DNA of 39,354 nucleotides from Saprospiraceae bacterium. GTDB lineage: Bacteria > Bacteroidota > Bacteroidia > Chitinophagales > Saprospiraceae. The notes beneath the pieces are model-generated. The model searched no databases. It was not told where the DNA came from and was given only the letters and a program-made list of their open reading frames with translations. This document shows positions 8,458-18,580 of the stretch, in pieces (the first letter of the stretch is position 1; each line of letters starts with the position of its first letter). A program made the position numbers and the translations under genes. Location of the stretch: NCBI GenBank assembly GCA_020629255.1, contig JAHDDR010000014.1:1-39354 (forward strand), written 5' to 3'.

Positions 8458-10629
8458 ATGTCAATTAAAAACGATTATTTAGAATATAATATAGATGCTG
8501 ATGGCATCGCCACCCTTACGATTAATCAAATTAATGAGCCTGCCAATTTATACAGTTTTGGTTTTGTAAAGGCTTATGTGGATGTGGCAGAAAAAGCGAT
8601 TGCTGATAGTCATGTAAAAGGCGTTATTGTTACGTCTGCCCGACGGATGTTTATGGCGGGAGGCGATTTACGCGCCTTGTCGAATCCGAATATGGATGCC
8701 AAAGAATTTTTGGATGGGATTTTATTGCTTCATCAAAAAAATAGGGAAATTGAAAAAGGTGGAAAACCATTTGTAGCCGCTATTAATGGTGTAGCACTCG
8801 GTGGAGGAATGGAATTGTGCTTGACATGCCATCACAGAATTGCTTTGAATAACACCAAAATAAAATTAGGATTTCCCGAATCTAAAGTCGGATTACTTCC
8901 CGGTGGCGGAGGAACAGCGAAGGCTCCCTACCTCATGGGCATACAAAATGCCTTGATGTATTTATTGCGTGGAACAGAGGCACGTCCACAACAAGCATTA
9001 AACGATGGTTTGATAGATGATGTGGCAGAAACCCAAGAGGAATTAATGTCAAAATCAAAACAATGGATTTTAAATAATCCCAATCCAGTACAACCCTGGG
9101 ATAATAAAAAACATAGAATTCCAGGTGGTGCATTTTGGACACCCAACGGTGTGCAAACCATAATAGGGGCGGTCGGCAATGTAAATAAAATGACGCATGG
9201 TAATTATCCGGCTCAAGAATATATTTTGAAAATTGTTCATGATGGTTTACAAATTCCGATAGATCGCGCGTTGGAAATCGAAGCCCGTTATTTTACAAAA
9301 GCGGTGATGTCGAAGGAAGCGAAAAATATTATCCGTACCGGATTCATGGGCATTCAAGCAGCAAAAAAAGGAAAATCAAGGCCGAAAGATATTCCGAAAT
9401 ATGAAGTGAAAAAAATTGGAATTTTAGGCGCCGGAATGATGGGGGCGGGCATTGCCTATGTTTCTGCAAAAGCGGGAATGGACGTCGTACTGAAGGACGT
9501 GTCTGTGGAAAAAGCAGAATTCGGAAAATCTTATTCGAAAAAATTATTGGATAAAGCCATTTCGAAAAAAAGATCCACGCCAGAAAAAGCCGCGGCTTTG
9601 TTGTCAAGAATTACCACGACTGCAGATCCGAATACCATCGCAGATTGTGATTATATCGTAGAAGCGGTTTTTGAAGACCCGAATTTAAAGGACAGAGTCA
9701 CCAAAGAAACGGAAGCCGTTTTAGGGCATGATAAAATTTATGGAACGAATACGTCGACCATCCCCATTACTGAATTGGCGAAGTCTTCATCCCGACCTGA
9801 AAATTTTATTGGGATTCATTTTTTCTCTCCTGTGGATAAAATGCCGTTGGTGGAAATCATTGTAGGAGAAAAAACCGATGAAAGAGCCATCGCCGCGACC
9901 ATAGACTACACCTTAGCTATTAAAAAAATACCGATTGTCGTTAATGATAAAAGAGGTTTTTTCACGTCTAGATGTTTTTCTACCTTTTGCTCTGAAGGAA
10001 GCTTCTTGTTGGAAGAGGGCGTAAGTGCAGCCAGAATAGAAAATATTTCTAAAAAAATAGGAATGCCCGTAGGGCCATTGGCGGTTATTGATGAAGTAAG
10101 CCTAACGCTAGGTATGCATGTTTATGAAAGTTTCCCTAAAGAAATGAGAACGCCGGACTCGGATCGGTTTTATCACATCGAAAAGAAATTAGTCGACTTA
10201 GGACGAGAAGGGCGGAAAAACGGAAAAGGTTTTTATGATTATCCAACCAACGGAAAGAAAAAATTATGGCCGGGTTTAAAAGAAATGTTTCCAGCAAAAC
10301 CGGATCTTTATTCTGAAGAAATTATTTCCAAAAGAATTTTACATCGCCAAGCATTGGAAAGTTATCGTTGCTTGGATGAAGGCGTACTTCGTTCTGTGGC
10401 TGATGGAGATTTGGGTTCTGTTCTGGCTTGGGGTTTCCCGATTTATACCGGCGGAGCATTGTCGTATATCGACTATGTAGGCATGCAGCAATTCATAGCC
10501 GATTGTGATCAATTCAAAGAGCAATTCGAGGGCGGAGAAAGATGGAATGTTCCAGAAAGTTTGAGAGCATTGTCGAAGGAACATAAATTCATCCATGATT
10601 TTAAAACAAGAAAAAAGATACCTTCTTAA
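8458..10629 (+). CDS. 3-hydroxyacyl-CoA dehydrogenase / enoyl-CoA hydratase bifunctional protein (FadJ/FadB-like)
   Basis: Crotonase N-terminal domain ('AAINGVALGGGMELCL') and HAD domain ('IGILGAGMMGAGIAYVSAKAGMDVVLKD'); ORF track starts at 8398, but the ATG at 8458 (MSIKNDY) avoids most overlap with the thiolase. Confidence 0.93.
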   Translation: MSIKNDYLEYNIDADGIATLTINQINEPANLYSFGFVKAYVDVAEKAIADSHVKGVIVTSARRMFMAGGDLRALSNPNMDAKEFLDGILLLHQKNREIEKGGKPFVAAINGVALGGGMELCLTCHHRIALNNTKIKLGFPESKVGLLPGGGGTAKAPYLMGIQNALMYLLRGTEARPQQALNDGLIDDVAETQEELMSKSKQWILNNPNPVQPWDNKKHRIPGGAFWTPNGVQTIIGAVGNVNKMTHGNYPAQEYILKIVHDGLQIPIDRALEIEARYFTKAVMSKEAKNIIRTGFMGIQAAKKGKSRPKDIPKYEVKKIGILGAGMMGAGIAYVSAKAGMDVVLKDVSVEKAEFGKSYSKKLLDKAISKKRSTPEKAAALLSRITTTADPNTIADCDYIVEAVFEDPNLKDRVTKETEAVLGHDKIYGTNTSTIPITELAKSSSRPENFIGIHFFSPVDKMPLVEIIVGEKTDERAIAATIDYTLAIKKIPIVVNDKRGFFTSRCFSTFCSEGSFLLEEGVSAARIENISKKIGMPVGPLAVIDEVSLTLGMHVYESFPKEMRTPDSDRFYHIEKKLVDLGREGRKNGKGFYDYPTNGKKKLWPGLKEMFPAKPDLYSEEIISKRILHRQALESYRCLDEGVLRSVADGDLGSVLAWGFPIYTGGALSYIDYVGMQQFIADCDQFKEQFEGGERWNVPESLRALSKEHKFIHDFKTRKKIPS

Positions 10630-11154
10630 ATGAATGAAACCCAAAATTATTTTTTAAAAGAAATCGAAGATTCGGATATCGAAAATATTTATAGGGGATT
10701 ATCCGATCCAGAAATTACTCGATACTACGACGTGCACTATCCAACTCTGGAGGCAACAAAAGAGCAAATGGAATGGTATAAAAATTTGAGAAAAAATAAA
10801 ACGGGTCTTTGGTGGGGTATTTATGATAAAAAGCATCAACAATTTTGTGGTGCCGGTGGATTTAATGACTGGGATCGAAAACACAAAAGGGCAGAAATAG
10901 GCTTTTGGTTGTTGAAGGAATATTGGGGCAAAGGAATTTTAAAAGAAGTGATGCCTTTGCTCTTTGAAATGGGTTTCACCCAATTAGATTTGCGTCGAAT
11001 TGAAGGTTATGTAGTAAGCGATAATTCGAAATGCAAAAGAGCTTTGGGGAAAATAAATTTCACCTATGAAGGAACAATGAGGGATTATGAAGTAAAGAAT
11101 AATGAAACAATCAGTCTGGATATTTATTCTGTTTTAAAATCAGAGTGGATTTAA
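10630..11154 (+). CDS. GNAT family N-acetyltransferase (RimJ/RimL-like)
   Basis: 'AEIGFWLLKEYWGKGILKEVMPLLFEMGFTQLDLRRIEGYV'; ATG directly abuts the preceding stop. Confidence 0.85.
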   Translation: MNETQNYFLKEIEDSDIENIYRGLSDPEITRYYDVHYPTLEATKEQMEWYKNLRKNKTGLWWGIYDKKHQQFCGAGGFNDWDRKHKRAEIGFWLLKEYWGKGILKEVMPLLFEMGFTQLDLRRIEGYVVSDNSKCKRALGKINFTYEGTMRDYEVKNNETISLDIYSVLKSEWI

Positions 11155-11157
11155 TTT

Positions 11158-11604
11158 TTAATGATTTAAAAAATCATCATCGAGAACATCTTCATTGTTG
11201 CCTTGAGATTTGTTTTTTGATGTTGTAAAGTCCAAAGGTAGAACAATAGACAAGAAGAAAACAAATGGTAACAACAATAGCATTTCTCCAATCGCTAGAG
11301 TGAATTGGTTGGGTAAATTTTTGTAAGGATAAAATACAAATATGAAAACCACCCCAAAAACAATAGATGAAAGAACACTGATCCCAAAACTCAAAACAAA
11401 GCCTTTCCCATAATTGTATTTTTGCTGATTAATATTATTGGCGTACGCTTTCAACCCTAAATGAGGCGCAATAAATATTAAAATGGCATTTAAAATAATT
11501 CCCATGGAAATAAATGTGGGCGATTCTAAATCCAAAATAAGGAGATACAATAAATAATTTCCAACGAGCATTAGGAAACCACCAAAAATTCCATATTTAA
11601 TCAT
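11158..11604 (-). CDS. DUF4199-like membrane protein
   Basis: Four TM segments; 'MIKYGIFGGFLMLVGNYLLYL...GLKAYANNINQQKYNYGKGF'; paralog of the next ORF. Confidence 0.6.
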   Translation of the reverse strand: MIKYGIFGGFLMLVGNYLLYLLILDLESPTFISMGIILNAILIFIAPHLGLKAYANNINQQKYNYGKGFVLSFGISVLSSIVFGVVFIFVFYPYKNLPNQFTLAIGEMLLLLPFVFFLSIVLPLDFTTSKNKSQGNNEDVLDDDFLNH

Positions 11605-11632
11605 AATGAACAAAATACTATTTTTAATACAA

Positions 11633-12097
11633 TCATAATGAATCATCATTAGATAGATCACTATCTAAAACATCATTGTCAAGATTTAAATATTTATTTT
11701 TCTTTTCATCTACAAACAAAGGAATTAAAATGGATATGCCTAAAATAATCGGACTGCTCAAGAGAGCATTGCCAAGTATCGAAGGCAAAAGAGTAACGAA
11801 ATTAATTTCCGGTTTTAAAATCGGATGAAAAATAAAATTAAGTGTAAGGGTTGAAATAAACCCCATAGCTAAGCAAAGCAACAAACCTATATGGTAGCTG
11901 TATTTTTTGTACTTTATATTATTTAGATATGCTTTTAACCCAAAGAAATCAACAAAAAATAAAATAATCCCATTTACCAACCCATATGTAGCAAAGATGA
12001 TGTTGTTATTTAAATTAGGGAATAAAAATGTCAACATATAATTAAATAAAAACATTACCAATCCTCCTATGATTCCAAATTTTAAAATGGTTCTCAT
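11633..12097 (-). CDS. DUF4199-like membrane protein
   Basis: 'ILKFGIIGGLVMFLFNYML...FGLKAYLNNIKYKKYSYHIGL' aligns with the neighbouring ORF. Confidence 0.6.
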   Translation of the reverse strand: MRTILKFGIIGGLVMFLFNYMLTFLFPNLNNNIIFATYGLVNGIILFFVDFFGLKAYLNNIKYKKYSYHIGLLLCLAMGFISTLTLNFIFHPILKPEINFVTLLPSILGNALLSSPIILGISILIPLFVDEKKNKYLNLDNDVLDSDLSNDDSL

Positions 12098-12108
12098 AAG
12101 GATTTGTT

Positions 12109-12915
12109 TTATTTCATAAATGATTTCATCACATTGACCAATCCCATTTTATCATAACTGAGGTGTTGGGCACCATCTACATAAATAGTAACACCAGTTA
12201 TATAGGCAGATAAAGGACAAGATAAAAACCCAACCGCATTGGACACATCTTTCACATCACCAAAACGACCCATCGGAATCGCTTTTTTAGCAGCTTCGAA
12301 CATATCCTGAATTTGTTGTGGATATTGTTTGAGTCCTGAAGATTCTATAATACCCGGTGCGACACAATTAATTCGAATATTAAATTCGCTCCATTCTTGG
12401 GCTAAAGTTTTGGTTAGATTTTCAACGCCCGCACGAGCGGCCCCTGTATGAGCCATGCCAGGAAATCCTCTAAATATATCCGCAATAATATTAACGATGG
12501 TTCCATTTTTTTGAGGAATAAAAAAATGGTTCGCCATTTCGCGGGTCATAAAAAAAGTACCATTTAAATTATTATTGATGACCGCATTCCAACCTTTATT
12601 ATTGATGTATTCTGCAAGTGCCGGAAATTGCCCGCCCGCATTGTTCACAAGGATATCTAACGATCCATGCACATCTTTGATGTGTTGAACCAAAGCCGAA
12701 ATATCTTCTTCCTTACGGATATCACAAGATTGGGAGGTTACCGATCCAAATTCACTTAATTCTTCTTCCGCTTTTTTTAATAAATCCTCTTTCCTCGAAC
12801 AAATAACAACCTTCGCTCCCATCAATAAATAATCCTTAGCAATTTGATAGCCAATGCCAGAACGCCCCCCCGTAACCAGAGCAATTTTATTTTCGAATGT
12901 ATTTTTTGCAAACAT
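12109..12915 (-). CDS. SDR family oxidoreductase
   Basis: 'IALVTGGRSGIGYQIAKDYLLMGAKVVICSRK' Rossmann, 'LVNNAGG', 'INCVAPGIIESSG'; preferred start MFAKNTFENK at 12915 rather than 13044. Confidence 0.9.
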   Translation of the reverse strand: MFAKNTFENKIALVTGGRSGIGYQIAKDYLLMGAKVVICSRKEDLLKKAEEELSEFGSVTSQSCDIRKEEDISALVQHIKDVHGSLDILVNNAGGQFPALAEYINNKGWNAVINNNLNGTFFMTREMANHFFIPQKNGTIVNIIADIFRGFPGMAHTGAARAGVENLTKTLAQEWSEFNIRINCVAPGIIESSGLKQYPQQIQDMFEAAKKAIPMGRFGDVKDVSNAVGFLSCPLSAYITGVTIYVDGAQHLSYDKMGLVNVMKSFMK

Positions 12916-13213
12916 GTTTTTTAATTCTTTGTTGTTGTAATATAGATCTTGACAAACTATTAAACTTTCAATTTTGGCCTTATTCATTTTAACGGAAAAA
13001 GAGCAAAACTGTCTAAACACAATATTGTTCGAGCAAGTAATCATTTAAATAACGTTCTGTTTATAATAAACAATAAACTTTATATGTCCCCACTAGAAAA
13101 AGCGAGTTTATTGTGTTTAAGTTTTTTAATCTTTTGTAGTGTTAAGAAATGAATACAGCCTTGATTTTTTTGATTCATTTTTGCATCAAGGCAAAAATGA
13201 ATATCTACAAAAT

Positions 13214-14077
13214 TTAACTAATCCTCGGAATATTCAACATTTCCCTTGTTTCCTGAATCGAAGCAATCTCACGCCCCATCATTCGAGACAATTCCACTGC
13301 CTTATCCACCAATTCCCCATTCGATTTTGCCATCTGACCGTTGGGTAGATAAAAATTATCTTCCAAACCCACACGAATATTGCCGCCCATCATTGCCGCT
13401 AAAGCATTTAATCGCCATTGTTTTTTACTGATAACAATCGATTGCCAAAAAGCACCATCGGGTATTTGTTTAATTTGATGCAATAAATTTTCAGGCGTAG
13501 CAGCAATGCCTCCAAGTACACCCATTACCAAACTATAACAAGCATTATCCGGAATAAGCCCCATCTCTCTTAATGGTTCCGCATTTCTGATATGACCGGT
13601 GTCGAAACATTCCATTTCTGGACAAATACCATTTTCATTCATAGACTTGACGACGGTCATCATCATGTCGAATGAATTTTCGAAAATACCATTAAAGAAA
13701 AATTGTTTATGCCTTTTTGAAAAAATAGCATAATTCATGCTCCCCATATTAAATGCGGCCATTTCTGGTTTTATAGCGGGCAAATGTTTAATCCGATCTT
13801 CGACCGCAAGACCAATCGCCCCCGTAGAATAATTAATAATAACATCGGGGCAACGTTCCCTAACCTCCTTCTGTATCGATTCGAAAACCTCCGTTCTCCA
13901 AGAAGGAAAACCATCATCCTCACGAGCATGAATATGGACAATAGAAGCACCCGCATCTACAGCTCTTTTGGCTTCTTCTGCAATTTCCACTGGTGTATAA
14001 GGAATATCTGGACAATGCGAACGATTGGTCGCTGCTCCCGTTAATGCCGCCGAAATAATAATTTTATCTTTACTCAT
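13214..14077 (-). CDS. BKACE family (DUF849) beta-keto acid cleavage enzyme / 3-keto-5-aminohexanoate cleavage protein homolog
   Basis: 'IIISAALTGAATNRSHCPDIPYTPVEIAEEAKRAVDAGASIVHIHAR...IINYSTG...RVGLEDNFYLPNG' is characteristic of the family. Confidence 0.9.
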   Translation of the reverse strand: MSKDKIIISAALTGAATNRSHCPDIPYTPVEIAEEAKRAVDAGASIVHIHAREDDGFPSWRTEVFESIQKEVRERCPDVIINYSTGAIGLAVEDRIKHLPAIKPEMAAFNMGSMNYAIFSKRHKQFFFNGIFENSFDMMMTVVKSMNENGICPEMECFDTGHIRNAEPLREMGLIPDNACYSLVMGVLGGIAATPENLLHQIKQIPDGAFWQSIVISKKQWRLNALAAMMGGNIRVGLEDNFYLPNGQMAKSNGELVDKAVELSRMMGREIASIQETREMLNIPRIS

Positions 14078-14173
14078 TTTATAATTTTTAATTTCAACCT
14101 AACGTACAGTATAAGGTAAATTAATTGAAATGTTATCCCTAAAAGTCTAAATACCTATTTATCTAACATGAAA

Positions 14174-14992
14174 TCAACTCCCCGTCCAAATCGGTTTTCT
14201 TTTTTCCCTAAATGCTTTTAAACCCTCTTGCCCATCCTGGCTCGTTATCGTTTGCATCAACATCGACATTAAATATTTTTGCTCACTGCTCGTCGGTCGG
14301 ATATAATCATATGCCTTCAAACCATTGCTGATCGCCATAGGGCTATTCTGTTTTAACTCATGTACAATGCGTTCTATCGCTTCATCTATTTCTTCCGAAG
14401 AACAAACTTGCGTTACCAAACCAAAACGTTCTGCTTCCTTTACGGGTAAATTATATCCTCGAACACACCAGTCCACCACTTTTCTCGCAGGCATGACATC
14501 CAGTAAACTCGCCATCACCTGAAAAGGATAAAGTCCTCTTTTTACTTCAGGCAAACCGAATTTTAAATTATCTTGAGCAATAACGATATTGCATCCCGCT
14601 AAGAAGAAAAAACCACCGGCATAGACATCCCCCGTTACTTTGGCAATGGTGGGTTTATATATTTTTTTAAACATTTCTCCCACCAGAATATCTCCTTTTG
14701 GTTGAGGGATCGTCGAGTCGTGATCATCTGCCATACCCGACATCGCTTTTAAGTCGGCACCGGCACAAAAAACATTCCCTTGGGCTTGAATCAAGATCAT
14801 CCAAATTCCTGGTGTATCATGGGCGTATTGAAAACAATACGCCAGCTCATTGATCATTTGCGGATGCAAGGCATTTTTCTTTTCTGCCCGATCCAATGTA
14901 ACATACAATACGTTTTCCTTTTCTTCCGTAATCAAAAACGCAAAACTTTGTTGATGAAACGTTGTTATATCTTCTGGATTAAAATATTTCAT
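14174..14992 (-). CDS. Enoyl-CoA hydratase/isomerase family protein
   Basis: 'VLYVTLDRAEKKNALHPQMINEL...GNVFCAGADLKAMSG' crotonase motifs. Confidence 0.9.
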   Translation of the reverse strand: MKYFNPEDITTFHQQSFAFLITEEKENVLYVTLDRAEKKNALHPQMINELAYCFQYAHDTPGIWMILIQAQGNVFCAGADLKAMSGMADDHDSTIPQPKGDILVGEMFKKIYKPTIAKVTGDVYAGGFFFLAGCNIVIAQDNLKFGLPEVKRGLYPFQVMASLLDVMPARKVVDWCVRGYNLPVKEAERFGLVTQVCSSEEIDEAIERIVHELKQNSPMAISNGLKAYDYIRPTSSEQKYLMSMLMQTITSQDGQEGLKAFREKRKPIWTGS

Positions 14993-14996
14993 ATTA

Positions 14997-16997
14997 CTAT
15001 TGGTTTACCACTTTTAATAAAGTATAATTCGCATCAATGTTTTCGCCTTCGGAAACAAAAATGTCTTGGACTTCTCCGTCTTCTTCTGCACAAATCAGGT
15101 TTTCCATTTTCATGGAAGACAACACAATTAATCCATCTCCGGATTTTACGGTCTGACCTTTTTCGACCAAGATCTGAATCACCTGCGAAGGCATCGGAGA
15201 AAGATAAGTACCTTTTTCCTTTTCTATTTCTTTTATGGGGAAACGAGCTTGGAGTCGAACTTCTATATTACCCACACTTTCATTATGAATATAAAACGTG
15301 TCGCATATCCGAATGGTTTTAAATATCATATACTCACCGTTAATTTCTAGCGAGAGCCTATTTTCTTCGAGTTGTACGAATTTCACATCGTATTTTTCGT
15401 CTCCGATTTCTACAAGAAATCTTTGATGTTCTTCTTTGTATTGCAAAAGAAATTCTTCGTCCTTAATTTCAAAGGTATTGCTTTGCGGAGCATAAAAATT
15501 ATTTCTCCATCCCGAAGGGATTCCCTTCAATAATTTTCTTTCCGATTTTCTTTTTTTCCAAGCTAAAAAATTAGATGCGATACAAGCGAGATGTTTCGAG
15601 TGTTCCGGATAATCTTCTAGTGTTTTTAAATCGATTTTTTTGTCAATAAAATGGGTGTCGTATTCCCCTTGCCGGAATAATTCGTTTTGTAAAAGAAGAA
15701 GTAAAAAATCCTGATTGGTGGTCATGCCCATACAGACCAAATTCCGTAGAACATATTCCATTTTACGCATGGCACCGATCCTGTTTTTATCCCAAACAAT
15801 GAGTTTGGCAATCATGGGATCATAATAAATAGAAATTTCTGCTCCTGTTTCGATGGCGGTTTCAACGCGTAGTCCATGTACATAAGGAACATCCCATTTT
15901 TGAATTTTCCCAGACACCGGTAAAAACTGATTGGACGCATCTTCCGCATACAACCTAACCTCTATAGCATAACCTTTTCCTTTTATCTCTTCTTGGGAAA
16001 CACTCAAAGGCAATCCTTGTGCCGATTCGATTTGCATTTCGACCAAATCCAGTCCGGTAATTTCTTCGGTCACCGGATGTTCTACTTGTAATCGGGTATT
16101 GACTTCAAGGAAATAATAATCGCCCGAGACGTCATCATAAATAAATTCTACCGTTCCAGCATTATCATAATTCAAGGCTTTCGCGGCAGCAACAGCGGAG
16201 GCTCCCATTTGCGAACGGAGTTCATCCGTCATAATAGGAGAAGGACTTTCTTCTATTACTTTTTGATATCTCCGTTGGATGGAACATTCCCGTTCCAAAA
16301 CATGAATGGTATGACCATGCTTGTCTCCAAAAATTTGAAATTCAACATGCCTTCCTTGAGAAATATATTTTTCGATAATTAATTCATCATCACCAAAAGC
16401 ATTTTTTGCTTCCCGTTTCGCCGCATCTATGGCTTGATTTAATTCGGATGATTGATGAACAATCCGCATTCCTTTTCCTCCACCTCCGGCGGTCGCTTTC
16501 AATAACAAAGGAAAGCCGATTTTTTCTGCTTCAGCGATTAACCGATCTTTAGACTGGTCGCTTCCTTGATAACCGGGGATGGTCGGTACATCGAATTTTT
16601 TCATCAATGTTTTGGCTTCCGATTTCGAACCCATGGCTCGAATCGCATTCGAATTCGGGCCAATAAAGATAATGCCTTCTTTTTCGCATTCATCCGCGAA
16701 AGCGGCATTCTCCGAAAGAAAACCATACCCCGGATGAATGGCATCTGCCCCAGAAAGTTTCGCCACCCGAATTATTTTATCCTGATCCAGATAAGAACTC
16801 GTCGGTTCAGGTTCGCCTATATGTACTGCACGTGTGGCTTCTCTTACATAGGGTAAACTTTTGTCCGCATCCGAATAAACGGCAATGCTTCGAATACCCA
16901 TTTTCTGACAAGTGCGAATAATACGCGAAGCAATTTCACCACGATTGGCAATCAATATAGTATTGATATTTTTTTGATTAGTGTCTCCAAACGCCAT
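14997..16997 (-). CDS. Acyl-CoA carboxylase alpha subunit (biotin carboxylase + BCCP; MCC/geranyl-CoA carboxylase type)
   Basis: 'ILIANRGEIASRIIRTCQKMGIRSIAVYSDAD', 'KATAGGGGKGMRIV', C-terminal biotin site 'LSSMKMEN'. Confidence 0.93.
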   Translation of the reverse strand: MAFGDTNQKNINTILIANRGEIASRIIRTCQKMGIRSIAVYSDADKSLPYVREATRAVHIGEPEPTSSYLDQDKIIRVAKLSGADAIHPGYGFLSENAAFADECEKEGIIFIGPNSNAIRAMGSKSEAKTLMKKFDVPTIPGYQGSDQSKDRLIAEAEKIGFPLLLKATAGGGGKGMRIVHQSSELNQAIDAAKREAKNAFGDDELIIEKYISQGRHVEFQIFGDKHGHTIHVLERECSIQRRYQKVIEESPSPIMTDELRSQMGASAVAAAKALNYDNAGTVEFIYDDVSGDYYFLEVNTRLQVEHPVTEEITGLDLVEMQIESAQGLPLSVSQEEIKGKGYAIEVRLYAEDASNQFLPVSGKIQKWDVPYVHGLRVETAIETGAEISIYYDPMIAKLIVWDKNRIGAMRKMEYVLRNLVCMGMTTNQDFLLLLLQNELFRQGEYDTHFIDKKIDLKTLEDYPEHSKHLACIASNFLAWKKRKSERKLLKGIPSGWRNNFYAPQSNTFEIKDEEFLLQYKEEHQRFLVEIGDEKYDVKFVQLEENRLSLEINGEYMIFKTIRICDTFYIHNESVGNIEVRLQARFPIKEIEKEKGTYLSPMPSQVIQILVEKGQTVKSGDGLIVLSSMKMENLICAEEDGEVQDIFVSEGENIDANYTLLKVVNQ

Positions 16998-18576
16998 ATC
17001 CTACTGTTCCCTTTATTGGTTGATTATAAATTATGGTCATAACGAATGCCATGTAATTACGCGTTTCCCTCGGGTCGATAACACCGTCGTCCCAAAGTTG
17101 CGAAGTAGAATACCAAGCCGTCGCCTTGGATTCCGCTTCTTGGATGAGCATGGCACGAAGCATTTTTCCACCTTCTTCATCGTATTCGATGCCTGCTTTT
17201 TTCGCCGCTGCCTTTTGAATGATTTCCATTACGCCCGCCAATTGTTTCGAACCCATCACACCAATTTTCGCATTGGGATAGGTAAATAAAAATCTCGGAT
17301 TATACGACCGTCCATTCATTCCATAATTTCCGGCACCGTAGGAATTTCCAACCATTAATGTAACATGAGGCACTTCGCTGTTGGATACCGCATTAATAAG
17401 TTTCGCCCCATTTTTAATAATGCCACCTTCTTCATATGATTTTCCTACCATGTAACCCGTCGTATTCTGTATGAATAAAATCGGAATATTATTTTTATTA
17501 CAAAGTTGGATGAATTGAGCCCCTTTATTCGCCGACTCTGAAAATATCACACCATTGTTACCAATAATTCCGATGGGATATCCATGTATGTTCGCCCATC
17601 CGGTAATTAATGTATTTCCATATTCTTTTTTAAATTCCGAAAAATTTGAACCATCGACAATACGTGTAATAAGTTCACGGATGTCGAAAGGTTGGGTGAT
17701 GTTCGCCGGAACAACAGAAAGGATTTCTTCTGCGTCATACATCGGTTCGTGAAAATCTTCTGGTATTAAATGTGGATTGGAAGATTTGACAAAACACATG
17801 ATATCACGTGCTATGCGTATGGCATCGTGTTCATCTTCTGCCAAGTAGTCGCTAACACCGGAAATTTTGCTGTGCATTTCTGCTCCGCCTAATTCTTCAT
17901 CGGTAGATTCTTCATTGGTCGCCATTTTTACCAAGGGCGGTCCAGCTAAAAAAACCTTGGCTGATTGCTTTTGAAAAATCGCAAAATCAGACATGCCCGG
18001 AACGTAGGCTCCTCCTGCCGTTGCATTTCCGAAAACGATAGAAATTGTGGTCAACCCTGCCTTCGAACGATTGGTAATATCTTTAAATGATTTTCCGCCA
18101 TGATTAAAAATTTTATCTTGATCTGGAAGATTCGCTCCTCCACTTTCAACCAAGTTAATCGTGGGCAATTGATTCTCCAAAGCAATTTCATTCATGCGAA
18201 GGGATTTTGCCATCGTGGGATAATCAATAGAGCCACCTTTTCGAGTTCCGACATTCGAATTGATGGCACAAAGTTTCCCTTGTACCAAGCCGATACCGGA
18301 AACGCTGGTTCCTCCGGCACCAAAGCTTCCCTTGTTTTCCAAACCGGCAAGCGGGAGGAGTTCAAGGAACGGACTATCTTGATCCAGTATCAATTCGATT
18401 CTTTCCCGGGCAAGTAATTTATTTTTTTTCCTAGCACGGTCAATGTGTTTTTCTTTTCCTTGAAACCTACTTTTCTCCAAGTTCTTTTCGAGTTCTTCCA
18501 GCAAAACCAACATGTCTTCCCTATTGGACTTGCTTGTTGCATCGTTAATGTTTATCCTACTTTTTAATATGGCCAT
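16978..18576 (-). CDS. Acyl-CoA carboxylase beta subunit (carboxyltransferase)
   Basis: 'LVESGGANLPDQDKIF', 'GNATAGGAYVPGMSD', 'FLAGPPLVKMATNEESTDEELGGAEMH'; start at MAILKSRI (18576); 20-bp overlap with the alpha subunit gene. Confidence 0.93.
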   Translation of the reverse strand: MAILKSRININDATSKSNREDMLVLLEELEKNLEKSRFQGKEKHIDRARKKNKLLARERIELILDQDSPFLELLPLAGLENKGSFGAGGTSVSGIGLVQGKLCAINSNVGTRKGGSIDYPTMAKSLRMNEIALENQLPTINLVESGGANLPDQDKIFNHGGKSFKDITNRSKAGLTTISIVFGNATAGGAYVPGMSDFAIFQKQSAKVFLAGPPLVKMATNEESTDEELGGAEMHSKISGVSDYLAEDEHDAIRIARDIMCFVKSSNPHLIPEDFHEPMYDAEEILSVVPANITQPFDIRELITRIVDGSNFSEFKKEYGNTLITGWANIHGYPIGIIGNNGVIFSESANKGAQFIQLCNKNNIPILFIQNTTGYMVGKSYEEGGIIKNGAKLINAVSNSEVPHVTLMVGNSYGAGNYGMNGRSYNPRFLFTYPNAKIGVMGSKQLAGVMEIIQKAAAKKAGIEYDEEGGKMLRAMLIQEAESKATAWYSTSQLWDDGVIDPRETRNYMAFVMTIIYNQPIKGTVGYGVWRH

Positions 18577-18580
18577 AAGA

